64,000 bases of DNA from Phycisphaeraceae bacterium (GCA_019636735.1 JAHBWY010000006.1:186001-250000), one strand, 5' to 3'. Positions 16,466 to 31,944 are shown, numbered from the stretch's first letter. The notes: a model not told the origin generated them from the sequence alone. Numbers and translations: made by a program.

Positions 16466-19446
16466 ATGGCCACGAAGACCATTCGCGAGCGCATCGAACA
16501 CGGCCGACTCGACTTCTCCCGTCTTGGCGATGCCGTTCCAGTCCCCGACCTGGTGCGCGTGCAGCGCGCCGCGTACGAACGCTTTCTCCAACAGCAAGTT
16601 GATCCGAGCGAGAGGAATCCGATCCTCGGGCTCGAAGCACTGCTGCGGGAAGTGTTCCCCATCCAGAGCTACGACGAGTCGATGAAGCTCGAGTACCTCC
16701 GCTACACGCTGGAGGAGCCGCGCTACACCCCCGATGAGTGCCGTGAGCTTCGGCTCACCTACGGCATGCCCTTCAGGGTTGCGGTGCGCCTCGTCAAGGG
16801 CACCGGCGAGTCGATCGCCGAGGATGAGATCTATCTCGGCGACATCCCCATCATGATGGGCGGCGGCGAGTTCATCGTGAACGGCGCCGAGCGCGTCATC
16901 GTGAGCCAGCTTCATCGCTCGCCCGGTGTCGACTTCGCCAAGGCGAGCTCGATCGGCGATCGTCCGCTTCACTCCGCCCGCATCATCCCGGAGCGCGGAA
17001 GCTGGATCGAGCTGGAGGTGACCAAGAAGGATGTGCTGGCGATGCGCATCGACCAGTCGACCAAGCTCGCCGCCACCACCTTCCTCCGAGCGCTCGATGA
17101 GAAGTACAGCAGCACCGAGACGATGCTCGAACTCTTCTACGATGTGGAGGAGATCAAGGTCGAGAAGCTGAAGCCCGAGCATTACTCCGCGGAGCTCATC
17201 ATCGACTCCGACACGGGCGAAGAGCTCTGCAAGGTCGGCGCTCCCTTCGGCGACAAGGTCGTCGACATCCAGAACAGCCCGCTCAAGAGCGTCAAGGCGA
17301 TCGTCAACCCCGGCGACCCGCTCATCCTCAACACGCTCGCCGAGGAGAAGCTCGACTTCCTTGCCGAGGTCACCGAGCACGAGGCCGCGCTCCTGAAGAT
17401 CTACGCCAAGCTCCGCCCCGGCAATCCGCCGCAGGTCGACAAGGCGAAGGCGCTCTTCAAGGAGAAGTTCTTCGACGAGAACCGCTATCGCCTCGGTCGC
17501 GTCGGTCGCTTCCGCGTGAATCGGAAGTTCGAGCACCTCAAGTGCTACAAGGTGCGCCCCGAGTCGCAGCAGTCGCTCTACGCGGAGGACTTCCTCGCGG
17601 TGGTGCAGTACATGCTCGACCTCCGCAGCAAGCGGCCGCCCGCCGTCGAGGATGACATCGATCACCTCGGCAATCGCCGCCTCCGCACGCTCGACGAGCT
17701 CGCGGTCGAGGAGATGCGCAAGGGCTTCCTCAAGCTCCGTCGCACCGTGCAGGAGCGCATGAGCGTGAAGGAGCAGAGCGAACTCGCGAAGATCGCCGAC
17801 CTCGTCAACAGCAAGAGCATCTCGAGCGCCATTGAGTTCTTCTTCGGTCGCAGCGAGCTCTCGCAGGTGGTTGACCAGACGAATCCGCTCTCGATGCTGG
17901 TGCATGAGCGGCGCCTCTCGGCCCTCGGGCCGGGCGGTCTCAACCGCAAGCGAGCCGGCTTCGAGGTGCGCGATGTCCACATCTCCCACTACGGCCGCAT
18001 CTGTCCGATCGAGACGCCGGAAGGCACGAACATCGGTCTCATCGCGAGCCTCGGCATCTACTCCGAGATCGACGACTACGGCTTCCTGCTGACCCCCTAT
18101 CGGGAGGTCAAGGGCGGACGGGTCCAGGTTGACGGCCGCAGCAAGCCCGTCGTGAAGCGCCTCCGCGCCGATGAAGAGCGCATGCGCATCCTGGCGCCGT
18201 CCGACGCCCTCTCCCCCGAGGGCGTGCTCAAGAACGAGATGGTGCTCGCCCGCCGCGATGGTGAACTCACCGAGGTGGCCGCCGGCGAAGTGGAGTTCGC
18301 CGACATCTCGCCGAAGCAGATCATCGGCGTCTCGGCATCGCTGATTCCCTTCCTCGAGCATGACGACGCCAACCGAGCGCTCATGGGTTCGAACATGCAG
18401 CGCCAGGCGGTGCCGCTCATCCGCGCCGAGCCGCCATGCGTGGCGACCGGCATGGAGCGCGTCGCCGGCCAGTTCAGCGGCATGATCGTCAAGGCCGAGC
18501 GCGGCGGCGTGGTCACGGAAGTCGACGCCTCGCACATCGTCATCGACAACGCCGACGAGTATCCGCTGCGGAAGTTCGTGGGACTCAACGAGCGCACCTG
18601 CCAGAACCAGCGGCCGGTCGTCCGACTGGGTCAGCGCGTCAAGGCCGGTGACATTCTCGCCGACGGCGCGAGCACCGTCATGGGCGAGCTCTCGATCGGC
18701 AAGAACGCCCTCGTCGCCTTCAATACCTTCGACGGCTACAACTTCGAGGACGCGATCGTCATCAGCGAGCGCCTGGTGAAGTCCGATGTGTTCACCTCCA
18801 TCCACATCGAGAGCTTCGAAGTGGAGATTCGCGACACGAAGCTCGGCCGCGAGGAGTTCACGCGCGACATTCCCAATGTCAGCGAGAAGCTGCTGCGAAA
18901 CCTCGACGAGCACGGCGTCATCCGCGTCGGTGCCCGCGTCGGCCCCGGCGACATCCTCGTCGGCAAGGTGAGCCCCAAGTCGAAGTCCGAGCTCTCCCCC
19001 GAAGAGAAGCTTCTTCATGCCATCTTCGGCCGCGCCGGCGAGGATGTGAAGAACGACTCGCTTGAAGTTCCCGCGGGAACCGAGGGCATCGTCATCGCCA
19101 CGCGACGCTTCAGCCGCCGCATGCACCTCAACGACGAGCAGAAGAAGGCGCAGAAGAAGGAAATGGCGGTCTACGAGGAGGAGATGCACCAGAAGCAGAT
19201 CGTCCTCTTCAAGCAGATGGTGGCGCAGATCAACGCCCTCATGGGCACGGAGATGGTCGATCCCAGCACGCGACAGAAGGTCGGTGCGAGCGACATCACC
19301 GAGGTCATCCTCGAGCAGATCGAGAACTTCACCACCAAGTGGATCAAGGGCTCCGCGGAGTCGCGCGAGAAGGCCGAAGTCGCCTACAACCAGTTCTGGC
19401 CGCGCATCCAGGCGTTCGCAAGGAGAAGGAGCGCAAGAGCGGTCAC

Positions 19447-19450
<4 letters not shown>
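16466..19450 (+). CDS. rpoB: RNA polymerase beta subunit, N-terminal part (interrupted rpoB)
   Basis: This reading frame covers 994 residues, about the first three quarters of beta. The protrusion and lobe domains, the fork loop and the rifampicin pocket are visible. In the pocket, [20 protein letters not shown] retains the residues equivalent to E. coli Asp516, His526 and Ser531, which suggests rifampicin sensitivity. [13 protein letters not shown] follows. The ATG at 16466 with GGAAG before it is chosen over an ATG 42 bases upstream. The frame runs into an unrelated tail ([11 protein letters not shown]) and stops at TGA 19448-19450. The rest of beta continues in the -1 frame as the next entry. 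One extra A at about 19420 would restore a single beta chain of about 1,280 residues. Confidence 0.9.
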
Positions 19451-20310
<860 letters not shown>

Positions 20311-20392
20311 GTGACCCCGCTCGCCGCGGCGACGCTCCTGCGTCGTCCCGGCTCCGTTCGCCCCGCCCCGCCCGCCTTCGATCTTTCGAGAG

Positions 20393-25072
<4,680 letters not shown>

Positions 25073-25085
25073 TCCTCGGCGACTC

Positions 25086-25559
25086 GTGAGCGGCGGCGAG
25101 CCCTGGTATCGCGACGGTCTTCGATTCGCCTGTACGCAGTGCGGCAATTGCTGCACCGGCGCTCCGGGTGCCGTCTGGTTCGACGACGCCGAGGGCGCCG
25201 CGATGGCCGAGGCGCTCGGTCTCGATCTGACGACCTTCCTCGAGCGATACGCGCGCCAAGTCGGTTCGCGTCGCTCCCTTGGAGAGCGCGAGACGGAGCA
25301 TGGCTTCGACTGCATTCTGCTCGATCGCGACTCCTCCCCCGGTCGAGCGCTATGCCGTGTGTACAGGGCGCGCCCGTCCCAGTGCCGCACATGGCCCTTC
25401 TGGGAGCAGAACTTGAAGACACGCCGGCACTGGGAAGATGCCAAGCGACGCGTGCCCTGCCCGGGCATGGACGCGCCCGAAGGTCGACTTCACCCGCTGG
25501 TTGAGATTCGCGTCCTGCGCGAGCGCGATGTCGAGCGCTCGCAGGAGACCCCGTGGTGA
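25086..25559 (+). CDS. YkgJ-family cysteine cluster protein
   Basis: This 157-residue protein has the YkgJ/UPF0153 signature CTQCGNCCTG (about residues 18-27), a later A-L-C-R-V-Y-x-x-R-P-x-x-C-R-T-W-P-F region, and a final C-P-G cysteine. The clustered Cys residues are thought to bind an iron-sulfur or zinc centre; the family has no firm function. The GTG start 13 bases after rpoC is inferred from where homology begins; no ribosome binding site is evident. It overlaps the next gene, also a cysteine-cluster protein, so the pair may work together. Confidence 0.8.
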   Translation: MSGGEPWYRDGLRFACTQCGNCCTGAPGAVWFDDAEGAAMAEALGLDLTTFLERYARQVGSRRSLGERETEHGFDCILLDRDSSPGRALCRVYRARPSQCRTWPFWEQNLKTRRHWEDAKRRVPCPGMDAPEGRLHPLVEIRVLRERDVERSQETPW

Positions 25560-26164
25560 GCGATTCAGCGGCGCCTTCGCCCGGCGGCGCAGCGCACGAT
25601 GCCGAGGCCACCTTCGCGGAGCTTCGAGAGCGATGGCAGCGTGCCGCCGCCGACCCCGATGTGGACGCGGAGATCGTGGCGATCTACGCCGAAGCGGAGC
25701 GCGAGATCGAGGAGCGGCGTCCCATCTGCCTCGCGAGCGGTCACTGCTGCCACTTTGATCGCTACGGCCATGATCTCTTCGTGACCGCCCTCGAAGTGGC
25801 GTGGTTCATGCGGTACACGGGCGGCTCACACCCGGCGATGCGCGTTGCAGCGACCGAGCGCGAAGATCCGCGCTCCAGCGCCGGAAGTGGCGCGATGGCG
25901 ACGCGGGTTGAGGTCAATCTTCCGCTCCTTGAAGAGGAGACGGGCAGGCGGTGCCCATGGCTCGTTGGTCGCCTTTGCGGAGCCAGGCATGCGCGGCCCC
26001 TCGGCTGCCGGACCTTCTTCTGCGATCACCGCGCCGAGGCATGGTCCAATCCCCTCCATGAGCGCCTCCACGCACGCTTTCGGGACCTCCACGACCGCGT
26101 GGGCGTTCCATATCGATATGGCGAGTGGATCCGTATGCTGAATGCGTTCCGTCCGAATACCTAA
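25553..26164 (+). CDS. Second YkgJ-like cysteine cluster protein
   Basis: This 203-residue protein has an N-terminal helix (about residues 15-50), then C-L-A-S-G-H-C-C-H-F, a variant of the YkgJ cluster, and further C-P-W-L, C-G-A-R-H-x-R-P-L-G-C-R-T-F-F-C elements. The R-P-x-x-C-R-T-F-F-C segment matches the second cluster of the family. It starts at GTG 25553 or GTG 25556, overlapping the stop of the preceding gene. The cysteines suggest metal or iron-sulfur binding. Function unknown. Confidence 0.75.
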   Translation: MVSDSAAPSPGGAAHDAEATFAELRERWQRAAADPDVDAEIVAIYAEAEREIEERRPICLASGHCCHFDRYGHDLFVTALEVAWFMRYTGGSHPAMRVAATEREDPRSSAGSGAMATRVEVNLPLLEEETGRRCPWLVGRLCGARHARPLGCRTFFCDHRAEAWSNPLHERLHARFRDLHDRVGVPYRYGEWIRMLNAFRPNT

Positions 26165-26177
26165 GAACCCGCTGACG

Positions 26178-26741
26178 ATGACACCGGACTCTGGCACCTA
26201 CACGCTGAAGCGAGGCAACGACTCCTTCGGACCCTACACGGCCTCTGAAGTCGCGGCCTATCTCTCGTCGGGCAACATCGTCGCGGCGGACACGCTCTTT
26301 GATCACGAGACGCAGGCGTGGATCACGGCCGGCGCGCTCGTCGCCCGTTTCAAGGGCAACACGATTCCACATGAAGGCGCCTCGCCCGGGTCGGGAGGCG
26401 GCGCTTCCTCGGCGTCTGACGCGGCGTGGTCGCCACCGGCGGTGACCATCGCCGCCCAAGGTGCTCCTTCGAGCGGGGCGCCCCCGCTCCACCGCGGTCC
26501 CCCCTCGGCTTTGGGCGCTCCCGACCGATCAGGCCAGGCGATCGCCGCCTTCGTGCTGGGCATCCTCTCGGTGACCGGTTGCGGTCTGGTGACAGGGGTG
26601 ATTGCCATCATCCTTGGATACGGCGCTCGCGACGACGTCAAACAGGGCACGCTCGCCAAAGTCGGTATGGTGCTCGGGATCGCTGGGACCGCCCTCTCCG
26701 TGCTCGGTGGGGCCTGCTTCTTCCTTGGCGCTATCCTCTGA
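26178..26741 (+). CDS. GYF_2-domain membrane protein with DUF4190-like helices
   Basis: This 187-residue protein begins with a GYF_2-type domain (about residues 5-55: Y-T-L-K-R-G-N-D-S-F-G-P-Y-T-A-S-E-V). A Pro/Ser/Gly-rich linker runs to about 125. Two hydrophobic helices follow (about 128-150 and 163-187), and between them is a Gly-rich G-Y-G-A-R-D-D-V-K-Q turn typical of DUF4190. The GYF_2 part probably faces the cytoplasm and binds peptides. ATG 26178 is preferred to one at 26142 because the domain begins right after it. Role unknown. Confidence 0.7.
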   Translation: MTPDSGTYTLKRGNDSFGPYTASEVAAYLSSGNIVAADTLFDHETQAWITAGALVARFKGNTIPHEGASPGSGGGASSASDAAWSPPAVTIAAQGAPSSGAPPLHRGPPSALGAPDRSGQAIAAFVLGILSVTGCGLVTGVIAIILGYGARDDVKQGTLAKVGMVLGIAGTALSVLGGACFFLGAIL

Positions 26742-26756
26742 CCGGCCCCCATTCCC

Positions 26757-28388
26757 ATGCCGCGCGCCAAAGCCTCCAAGCATGCCGAGGGCTTCACCCC
26801 AGGCACCGTTGCGTTCGTCAGCCTGGGATGCCCGAAGAACCTGGTTGACAGCGAGAAGATGCTCGCCACGCTGCGCGACTCTGGGCTGCGCCTCGTCAGC
26901 GAGCACGATGGCGCCGGCGCCATCGTCATCAATACCTGCGGCTTTCTCGACGCGAGCCGGGAGGAGTCGCTCGAGGTCATTCACGAAGCGATCGAGCGCA
27001 AGACGAAGGGGCGCGTCGGGCGCGTGGTGGTGGCGGGCTGCCTGGTGCAGCGTCACCGCGTGAAGATGCTCGAGTGGGCCCCCGGCATCGATGCGATGAT
27101 CGGCGTCTTCGACCGCGACCGCGTGGTCGAGGCCGTGCTCGGTGAGGCACCGGAGCGCACACACCCGGGAGACACTCCCCTCCCCCGCTTCTGGATTGCG
27201 GCGAATGCGCTTCAGGCGGCGGCGGAGCGCGGCCGATCAGTCGTCGGGCTCACGGTGAACGGCGCCGACGGCAACGGCATCGGCTACTTCGAGGATGACT
27301 CCAATCGCTTCCGCCTCACGCCGCGCCACTGGGCCTATCTGCGCGTGAGCGAAGGGTGCAATCAGCGCTGCGCGTTCTGCACCATTCCCTCGATTCGCGG
27401 GAAGATGCGCTCGAAGCCAGTGGACGCCATCCTGCGGGAAGCGCGCGAGCTCTTTTCCCAGGGGTGCGTTGAACTCAACCTCATCGGGCAGGACACGACC
27501 AGCTACGGGCATGACATCGGCGATCGCGGGGGTCTGGTCGGCTTGCTTGAAGCGCTCGACCGCGAGGCGGCTTCACACGGCGGCGCCTGGATCCGCCTGA
27601 TGTACGCCTATCCGAGCAAGTTCACCGACGAGATGATTGACGCATTCGCGCGGCTGCCGAACTTGCTTCCCTACATCGATATGCCGCTCCAGCACGCGAG
27701 CGATCGCATGCTCACGGCGATGCGGCGGCAGACCACCGCGCGGGCCCAGCGCGCCCTGCTCGAGAAGCTTCGAGCTCGCGTCCCGGGCATGGCCGTTCGG
27801 ACGACCTTCATCACGGGCTTCCCCGGCGAGCGTGAAGAGGATCACCGGGAACTCCTCGACTTCGTGCGCGAGATGCGCTTCGAAATGATGGGCGTCTTCC
27901 GCTACTCACGCGAGGATCACACCCCTGCGGGCACGATGGACGAAGACCCCGGCCTGCATGTGCCCGATGAGATCAAGGCGCAGCGCGAGGAGGAGCTCAT
28001 GCTCGCGCAGCAGGAGATCGCCTTCGACCGTGCGCGCACCCAGGCGGAGTCACGCCACCAGGTGGAGGTTCTCATCGATGCCGCCGCGCCGGGCCGCAGC
28101 AGGGCGCGGCGCACCAGCGGCGTCAGTCGAGGCGGCGAGCTCTACCAGGGGCGAACGGCCTTCCAGGCCCCCACGATCGACTCGGTGACCTGGGTCATGA
28201 GCGCGGAGCCGCGCTCACCCGGAGAGATTGTCCGGTGCACCATCGTCGACGCCGACGGGTATGACCTCGTGGCCCAACCAAGTGAGGATCTCGACCGCAG
28301 CGTGTCGCTGCCCCTTCTCGGCAACCGCGCCGGAGGGAAGTCGAGGGGGCGATCCGGGGGAGGGCGCAAGAAGTCTGAGGATGAATGA
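26757..28388 (+). CDS. rimO: Ribosomal protein S12 methylthiotransferase RimO
   Basis: RimO is a radical-SAM enzyme that methylthiolates Asp of ribosomal protein S12. The UPF0004 domain begins at VAFVSLGCPKNLVDSEKML, with three cluster-binding cysteines. The radical-SAM motif is CNQRCAFC (Cys201, Cys205, Cys208). A TRAM domain (about residues 430-505) binds the substrate. The protein has 543 residues, about 100 more than E. coli RimO, because of an insert before the radical-SAM motif (about residues 135-185) and a basic Gly/Arg/Lys tail. It belongs with RimO rather than MiaB because of SLGCPKN at the start. Confidence 0.93.
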   Translation: MPRAKASKHAEGFTPGTVAFVSLGCPKNLVDSEKMLATLRDSGLRLVSEHDGAGAIVINTCGFLDASREESLEVIHEAIERKTKGRVGRVVVAGCLVQRHRVKMLEWAPGIDAMIGVFDRDRVVEAVLGEAPERTHPGDTPLPRFWIAANALQAAAERGRSVVGLTVNGADGNGIGYFEDDSNRFRLTPRHWAYLRVSEGCNQRCAFCTIPSIRGKMRSKPVDAILREARELFSQGCVELNLIGQDTTSYGHDIGDRGGLVGLLEALDREAASHGGAWIRLMYAYPSKFTDEMIDAFARLPNLLPYIDMPLQHASDRMLTAMRRQTTARAQRALLEKLRARVPGMAVRTTFITGFPGEREEDHRELLDFVREMRFEMMGVFRYSREDHTPAGTMDEDPGLHVPDEIKAQREEELMLAQQEIAFDRARTQAESRHQVEVLIDAAAPGRSRARRTSGVSRGGELYQGRTAFQAPTIDSVTWVMSAEPRSPGEIVRCTIVDADGYDLVAQPSEDLDRSVSLPLLGNRAGGKSRGRSGGGRKKSEDE

Positions 28389-28389
28389 C

Positions 28390-29130
28390 ATGTCCCGCGT
28401 GAACCGACCCCTTCGATCATCACCTTCGCCTCGGCACCTCGCGGCGTCGCTCTTCGCCGGAGGCCTCTGCCTCGCCCTCGCGGCCTGCGCCAGCGAGCTT
28501 GAGAAAACCACGAGCAATCCGACGCTTGCGGCTCGCTATGACTCGGCACCACTCACCATCGACCCGACCAAGCCCGTCGAAGTGCTGGGCTGGTGGTCCA
28601 ACGGCCGTCAGCTACTGCAACTCTCCGATGACGGCGCCTATCGCCTCTGGGCCGGAACGAATCGCTTCGATGCTCCCCTGCAGACCGGTCGCTGGTCGAG
28701 GCTGCACTACGCAGCGGTCGAACTCATTCCTTACGGCACGCGAACACCGGAGCGGACTCGCTGTGATCTTGAACCGGCGGGAAGCGAGATCAGGTTGTTG
28801 GTTCCCGACCTCAATCCGATGGTTCGATTCGAGCAGCCTCCACCGGCGATGGAGGATCGCCTCGTCGGGACCTGGCGCGGCGCGGGTGGCACGCTCGATC
28901 TCGGGCCCGATGGCCGCTATCGCGCCACCGCGCCGGCATCAGAGAGCAGCGGGCGCCCCGTGGCTCTTGCGGGTCATGGCGGGCGCTGGCTCGTCGACAG
29001 CGGCAATCTCATGCTCGTCCCCGATTCGCCGAGCGTCTCCATGGTGATCCTCGCCATTGAGCCGGTGGGACTGGAAGACCTTCGTCTCCGCGCGGGCGAT
29101 GGCCGGTACACCCGCATCACTTCACCCTGA
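28390..29130 (+). CDS. Lipoprotein of unknown function
   Basis: This 246-residue protein has a basic n-region, a hydrophobic stretch and a lipobox LAAC at about residues 30-33, so it is probably a membrane-anchored lipoprotein. The mature part is beta-rich with repeated W-x-x-x-G-R and L-x-x-D-G-x-Y-R motifs. Two such motifs (S-D-D-G-A-Y-R-L-W and G-P-D-G-R-Y-R-A) suggest a duplicated small beta-domain, perhaps lipocalin-like. It lies one base after rimO; GAGG precedes the chosen ATG, though an ATG at 28381 overlapping rimO is possible. Function unknown. Confidence 0.75.
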   Translation: MSRVNRPLRSSPSPRHLAASLFAGGLCLALAACASELEKTTSNPTLAARYDSAPLTIDPTKPVEVLGWWSNGRQLLQLSDDGAYRLWAGTNRFDAPLQTGRWSRLHYAAVELIPYGTRTPERTRCDLEPAGSEIRLLVPDLNPMVRFEQPPPAMEDRLVGTWRGAGGTLDLGPDGRYRATAPASESSGRPVALAGHGGRWLVDSGNLMLVPDSPSVSMVILAIEPVGLEDLRLRAGDGRYTRITSP

Positions 29131-29645
29131 TGGCGCGAGGCCCAGGGATCAAACTCAAGGGGCGTGAGAAAGACCGGGTGCTCTCGGAGTACATGGAACT
29201 GCTGCCATCGCATCACCCAACGGCGGCGAAACTCCCCGGGGCGGCCTCGATCTCGATCGTCCTCGTGTCGCTGTCGGCCGTGCCGCTTCTCATCATTGGT
29301 GCGGCGAATTGGTTCGGCCTTGGGCACGCGGTGCAATTCTCAGCCATGGCGATTGGGGTCGTGGGACTCCTGGTGGTCACCATCCTCCTCTCGACGGGGT
29401 TGGTTGGTCCGCGCCGACGGCTCTGGTGGGCGGCGATGCGCAAGTGCGGCCACGATGTCTGCGTGATCTGCGGCTATCTGCTCGAAGGTCGAAAGCCGGG
29501 ATCGGACCGCTGCCCCGAGTGTGGGACACTCGACGCGGAGCAACCACTGCCGTTGGGCGAGCGAAAGGGGGAAGCATCTTGGCCTCGATTCGAAGTCGCT
29601 GCTCCGGAGGAGCCGACTGCTCCCGAGCCGAGTTCCCGCGAGTGA
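29130..29645 (+). CDS. Small membrane protein with C-terminal zinc ribbon
   Basis: This 171-residue protein has two transmembrane helices (about residues 38-60 and 68-88) followed by a zinc ribbon CVIC...CPEC (about 111-133) and a Pro/Glu-rich tail. The ribbon sequence C-V-I-C-G-Y-L-L-E-G...R-C-P-E-C-G is a common planctomycete type and related to those in the proteins at 5195 and 6598. Its ATG shares the last A of the upstream TGA stop, so the two genes are coupled. Function unknown. Confidence 0.7.
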   Translation: MARGPGIKLKGREKDRVLSEYMELLPSHHPTAAKLPGAASISIVLVSLSAVPLLIIGAANWFGLGHAVQFSAMAIGVVGLLVVTILLSTGLVGPRRRLWWAAMRKCGHDVCVICGYLLEGRKPGSDRCPECGTLDAEQPLPLGERKGEASWPRFEVAAPEEPTAPEPSSRE

Positions 29646-29718
29646 GGCGACTCCACTCGCTCGTCTCCCTCGCCGCTCCCCCTATCATGCTCACCCCCGC
29701 CGTCGCGGGTCTCACGCC

Positions 29719-31527
29719 GTGCAGGTCCGCAACTTCTCCATCATCGCCCACATCGACCACGGGAAGAGCACGCTCGCCGATCGCCTGCTCCAGGCGACGA
29801 AGGCCGTCTCCGCCCGCGAGGCTCGCGATCAGCTTCTTGACTCGATGGACCTTGAGCGGGAGCGTGGCATCACGATCAAGGCGAGCGCGGTCACTGTCCA
29901 CCACACTTACAACGGTGAAGATTTCCAGCTCAACTTCATCGACACGCCGGGGCATGTCGACTTCGCCTACGAGGTGAGCCGAGCGCTCACCGCCTGCGAA
30001 GGTGCGGTGCTGGTCGTCGATTCGACGCAGGGCGTGCAGGCCCAGACCGTGGCCAACGCCTATCTCGCCGTCGCACATGACCTCGAGCTGATTCCCGTCA
30101 TCAACAAGATCGATCTGCCCGCCGCCGACCCTGACACGGTGGCCATGGAGGTGGAGCAGGTCCTCGGTTTGAAGGCGGAAGATTGCCTGCTCGTCTCGGC
30201 AAAGACCGGCCAGGGCATTCAGGAGTTGCTCGACCGCATCTGCCATCGATTGCCACCGCCCCGACCGGCACAGACCGACAAGCTGAGGGCGCTCATCTTT
30301 GACTCGGTCTATGACGACTACCGCGGCGTGGTGATCTATGTGCGCGTCTTCGACGGCAAGCTGCGCGTGGGTGACAAGATCCGAATGATGGGCACCGGCC
30401 GGACCTTCACGGTCTCGGAGCTTGGGCGCAACACGCCCTTTCCGCAGAAGGTCAAGGAGTTGGGCTGGGCGGAGGTGGGTTACCTCTCGGCGAGCATCAA
30501 GAGCCTTGGCGATGTGCGCGTGGGCGACACGGTCACCCTTGAAGCGCAGCCCGCCGAGACGGCGCTTCCCGGCTACGAAGAGCCGAAGCAGATGGTCTTC
30601 TGCGACTTCTACCCGAGCTCGAGTGGCGCCGAGGGTGGCAAGAAGGGCGACTTCGAAGCGCTGCGCGAGGCAATCGAGAAGCTGCACCTGAACGATGCCA
30701 GCTTCACCTACGAGGTGCAGCACTCCGAGGCGCTCGGCTTCGGCTTCCGCTGCGGATTCCTCGGGCTGCTGCACATGGACATCATCCAGGAGCGCCTCGA
30801 GCGCGAAGGTGGAGTCGATGTCGTGCAGACCGCACCGACCGTGAGCTATCAGGTGGTCAAGACCGACGGGACGGAGATTGAGATTCACAATCCCGCCGAT
30901 CTCCCCGACGGCAGCGTCATTCATGCCATCCGCGAGCCGATCGTGAAGTTGGAGATCATCTGCCCCACGGAGAACATCGGCGATCTGATGAAGCTCTGCG
31001 ACGCCCGCCGCGGCATCTTCAAGACCCAGAAGTTCGTCAGCGACGGTCGCCAGATCCTCGACTACGAGATGCCGCTCGCGGAGATCATCTACGACTTCTA
31101 CGACAAGCTGAAGTCGGTGACGCGCGGCTACGGCACCATGGACTACGAGCTGATCGGCTTCCGAGAGGACCGGCTGGCCAAGGTCTCCATCCTCGTCAAT
31201 GGCGAGCCGGTCGAGGCGCTCTCGCTCATCTGCCACCGCGACAACGCCGAGCAGCGCAGCCGAGTGATCCTCCAGAAGCTGAAGGGGCAGATCGACCGTC
31301 ACCAGTTCGAGATCCCGCTTCAAGCGGCAATCGGCGGCAAGATCATCGCCCGCGAGACGATCAAGGCCGTCCGCAAGAATGTCACCGCGAAATGCTACGG
31401 CGGCGACATCACGCGAAAGAGGAAGCTCCTTGAGAAGCAGAAGGAAGGCAAGAAGCGCATGAAGCAGATCGGCTCCGTGTCGATCCCGCAGGAGGCGTTC
31501 ATGGCCATCCTTGACCAAGGCGAGTGA
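29719..31527 (+). CDS. lepA: Elongation factor 4 (LepA), back-translocating GTPase
   Basis: LepA/EF4 is a ribosome-binding GTPase active in initiation, subunit biogenesis and stress. The 602-residue protein begins VRNFSIIAHIDHGKSTLADR with an intact P-loop, then DTPGHVDF and NKIDLPAAD. The EF-G-like domains follow, along with the LepA-specific C-terminal domain with KIIARETIKAVRKNVTAKCYGGD and KRKLLEKQKEGKKRMK. The GTG at 29719 fits the family start; the frame extends upstream but without homology. TATCAT at 29683-29688 could be the -10, giving a short leader. No ribosome binding site is clear. Confidence 0.95.
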   Translation: MQVRNFSIIAHIDHGKSTLADRLLQATKAVSAREARDQLLDSMDLERERGITIKASAVTVHHTYNGEDFQLNFIDTPGHVDFAYEVSRALTACEGAVLVVDSTQGVQAQTVANAYLAVAHDLELIPVINKIDLPAADPDTVAMEVEQVLGLKAEDCLLVSAKTGQGIQELLDRICHRLPPPRPAQTDKLRALIFDSVYDDYRGVVIYVRVFDGKLRVGDKIRMMGTGRTFTVSELGRNTPFPQKVKELGWAEVGYLSASIKSLGDVRVGDTVTLEAQPAETALPGYEEPKQMVFCDFYPSSSGAEGGKKGDFEALREAIEKLHLNDASFTYEVQHSEALGFGFRCGFLGLLHMDIIQERLEREGGVDVVQTAPTVSYQVVKTDGTEIEIHNPADLPDGSVIHAIREPIVKLEIICPTENIGDLMKLCDARRGIFKTQKFVSDGRQILDYEMPLAEIIYDFYDKLKSVTRGYGTMDYELIGFREDRLAKVSILVNGEPVEALSLICHRDNAEQRSRVILQKLKGQIDRHQFEIPLQAAIGGKIIARETIKAVRKNVTAKCYGGDITRKRKLLEKQKEGKKRMKQIGSVSIPQEAFMAILDQGE

Positions 31528-31672
31528 CGCTTGCCGACCGCAATCTGATGCTCCCCCCGGGGTGTCGCGCGAAGTGACTGGTCGGGCTCCCAACTCGTGG
31601 AAGCGCACGGCGAGCCGTCGCCCGCACCGCCCGCTCTGCCCGCTCTGCCCTCCGCGCCCACCTCGCCCACCC

Positions 31673-31906
31673 CGCATCGTCATGCCTCGTCTTTGGATTC
31701 GACTGCGTTCCTGCATGGTGATGCCACCTCTTGGAAACCCTCGTCGACCCTGCATCGTGATGGCACACCTTGGGAAGCGTCGGTCACCCTGCATCGTGAT
31801 GCGACCTCTTGGGAACCGTCGGCGCCCCCCCACTGCAATGCCACATTTGGGGAACCGGCGTCGACCCTTCGACGCGATGACGCCGATCCCGACCTGCCGG
31901 TTTCCT
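31673..31906. repeat. 39-bp tandem repeat (minisatellite), about five to six degenerate units
   Basis: Units start at 31673, 31712, 31751, 31790 and 31829, each 39 bp; a sixth, very degenerate unit follows at 31868. The consensus starts TGCATCGTGATGC and continues with CACCTCTTGGGAACC then GTCGGCGCCC. Units 2 to 4 are the most alike. Since 39 is a multiple of three, several frames stay open and show 13-residue repeats, but none looks like a protein. It lies in the 417-base lepA-ompH spacer (31528-31944), preceded by a low-complexity C-rich tract (about 31615-31672). I see no other gene there. Confidence 0.8.
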
Positions 31907-31932
31907 CGCCTCGCGATCGGCCCGCGGGCGAC

Positions 31933-31938
31933 TACGCT
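31933..31938 (+). promoter_or_regulatory. -10 element TACGCT of the OmpH-like gene
   Basis: TACGCT is followed by six bases and the ATG at 31945. The frame is open upstream through the minisatellite, so this element decides the start. Confidence 0.5.
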
Positions 31939-31944
31939 TCCCTC

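Noticed and set aside
16361-19189. A 942-residue minus-strand open frame opposite rpoB
   Set aside because: It is Leu/Glu/Arg/Asp-rich composition typical of the antisense of a high-GC gene. RpoB motifs on the plus strand are unambiguous.
31673-31906. A CRISPR array
   Set aside because: The units are contiguous 39-mers without unique spacers, degenerate, and no cas genes are nearby.
31597-31944. An N-terminal extension of the OmpH-like protein through the minisatellite
   Set aside because: The frame is open but has low-complexity repeats. The TACGCT element and the signal-like segment favour the start at 31945.
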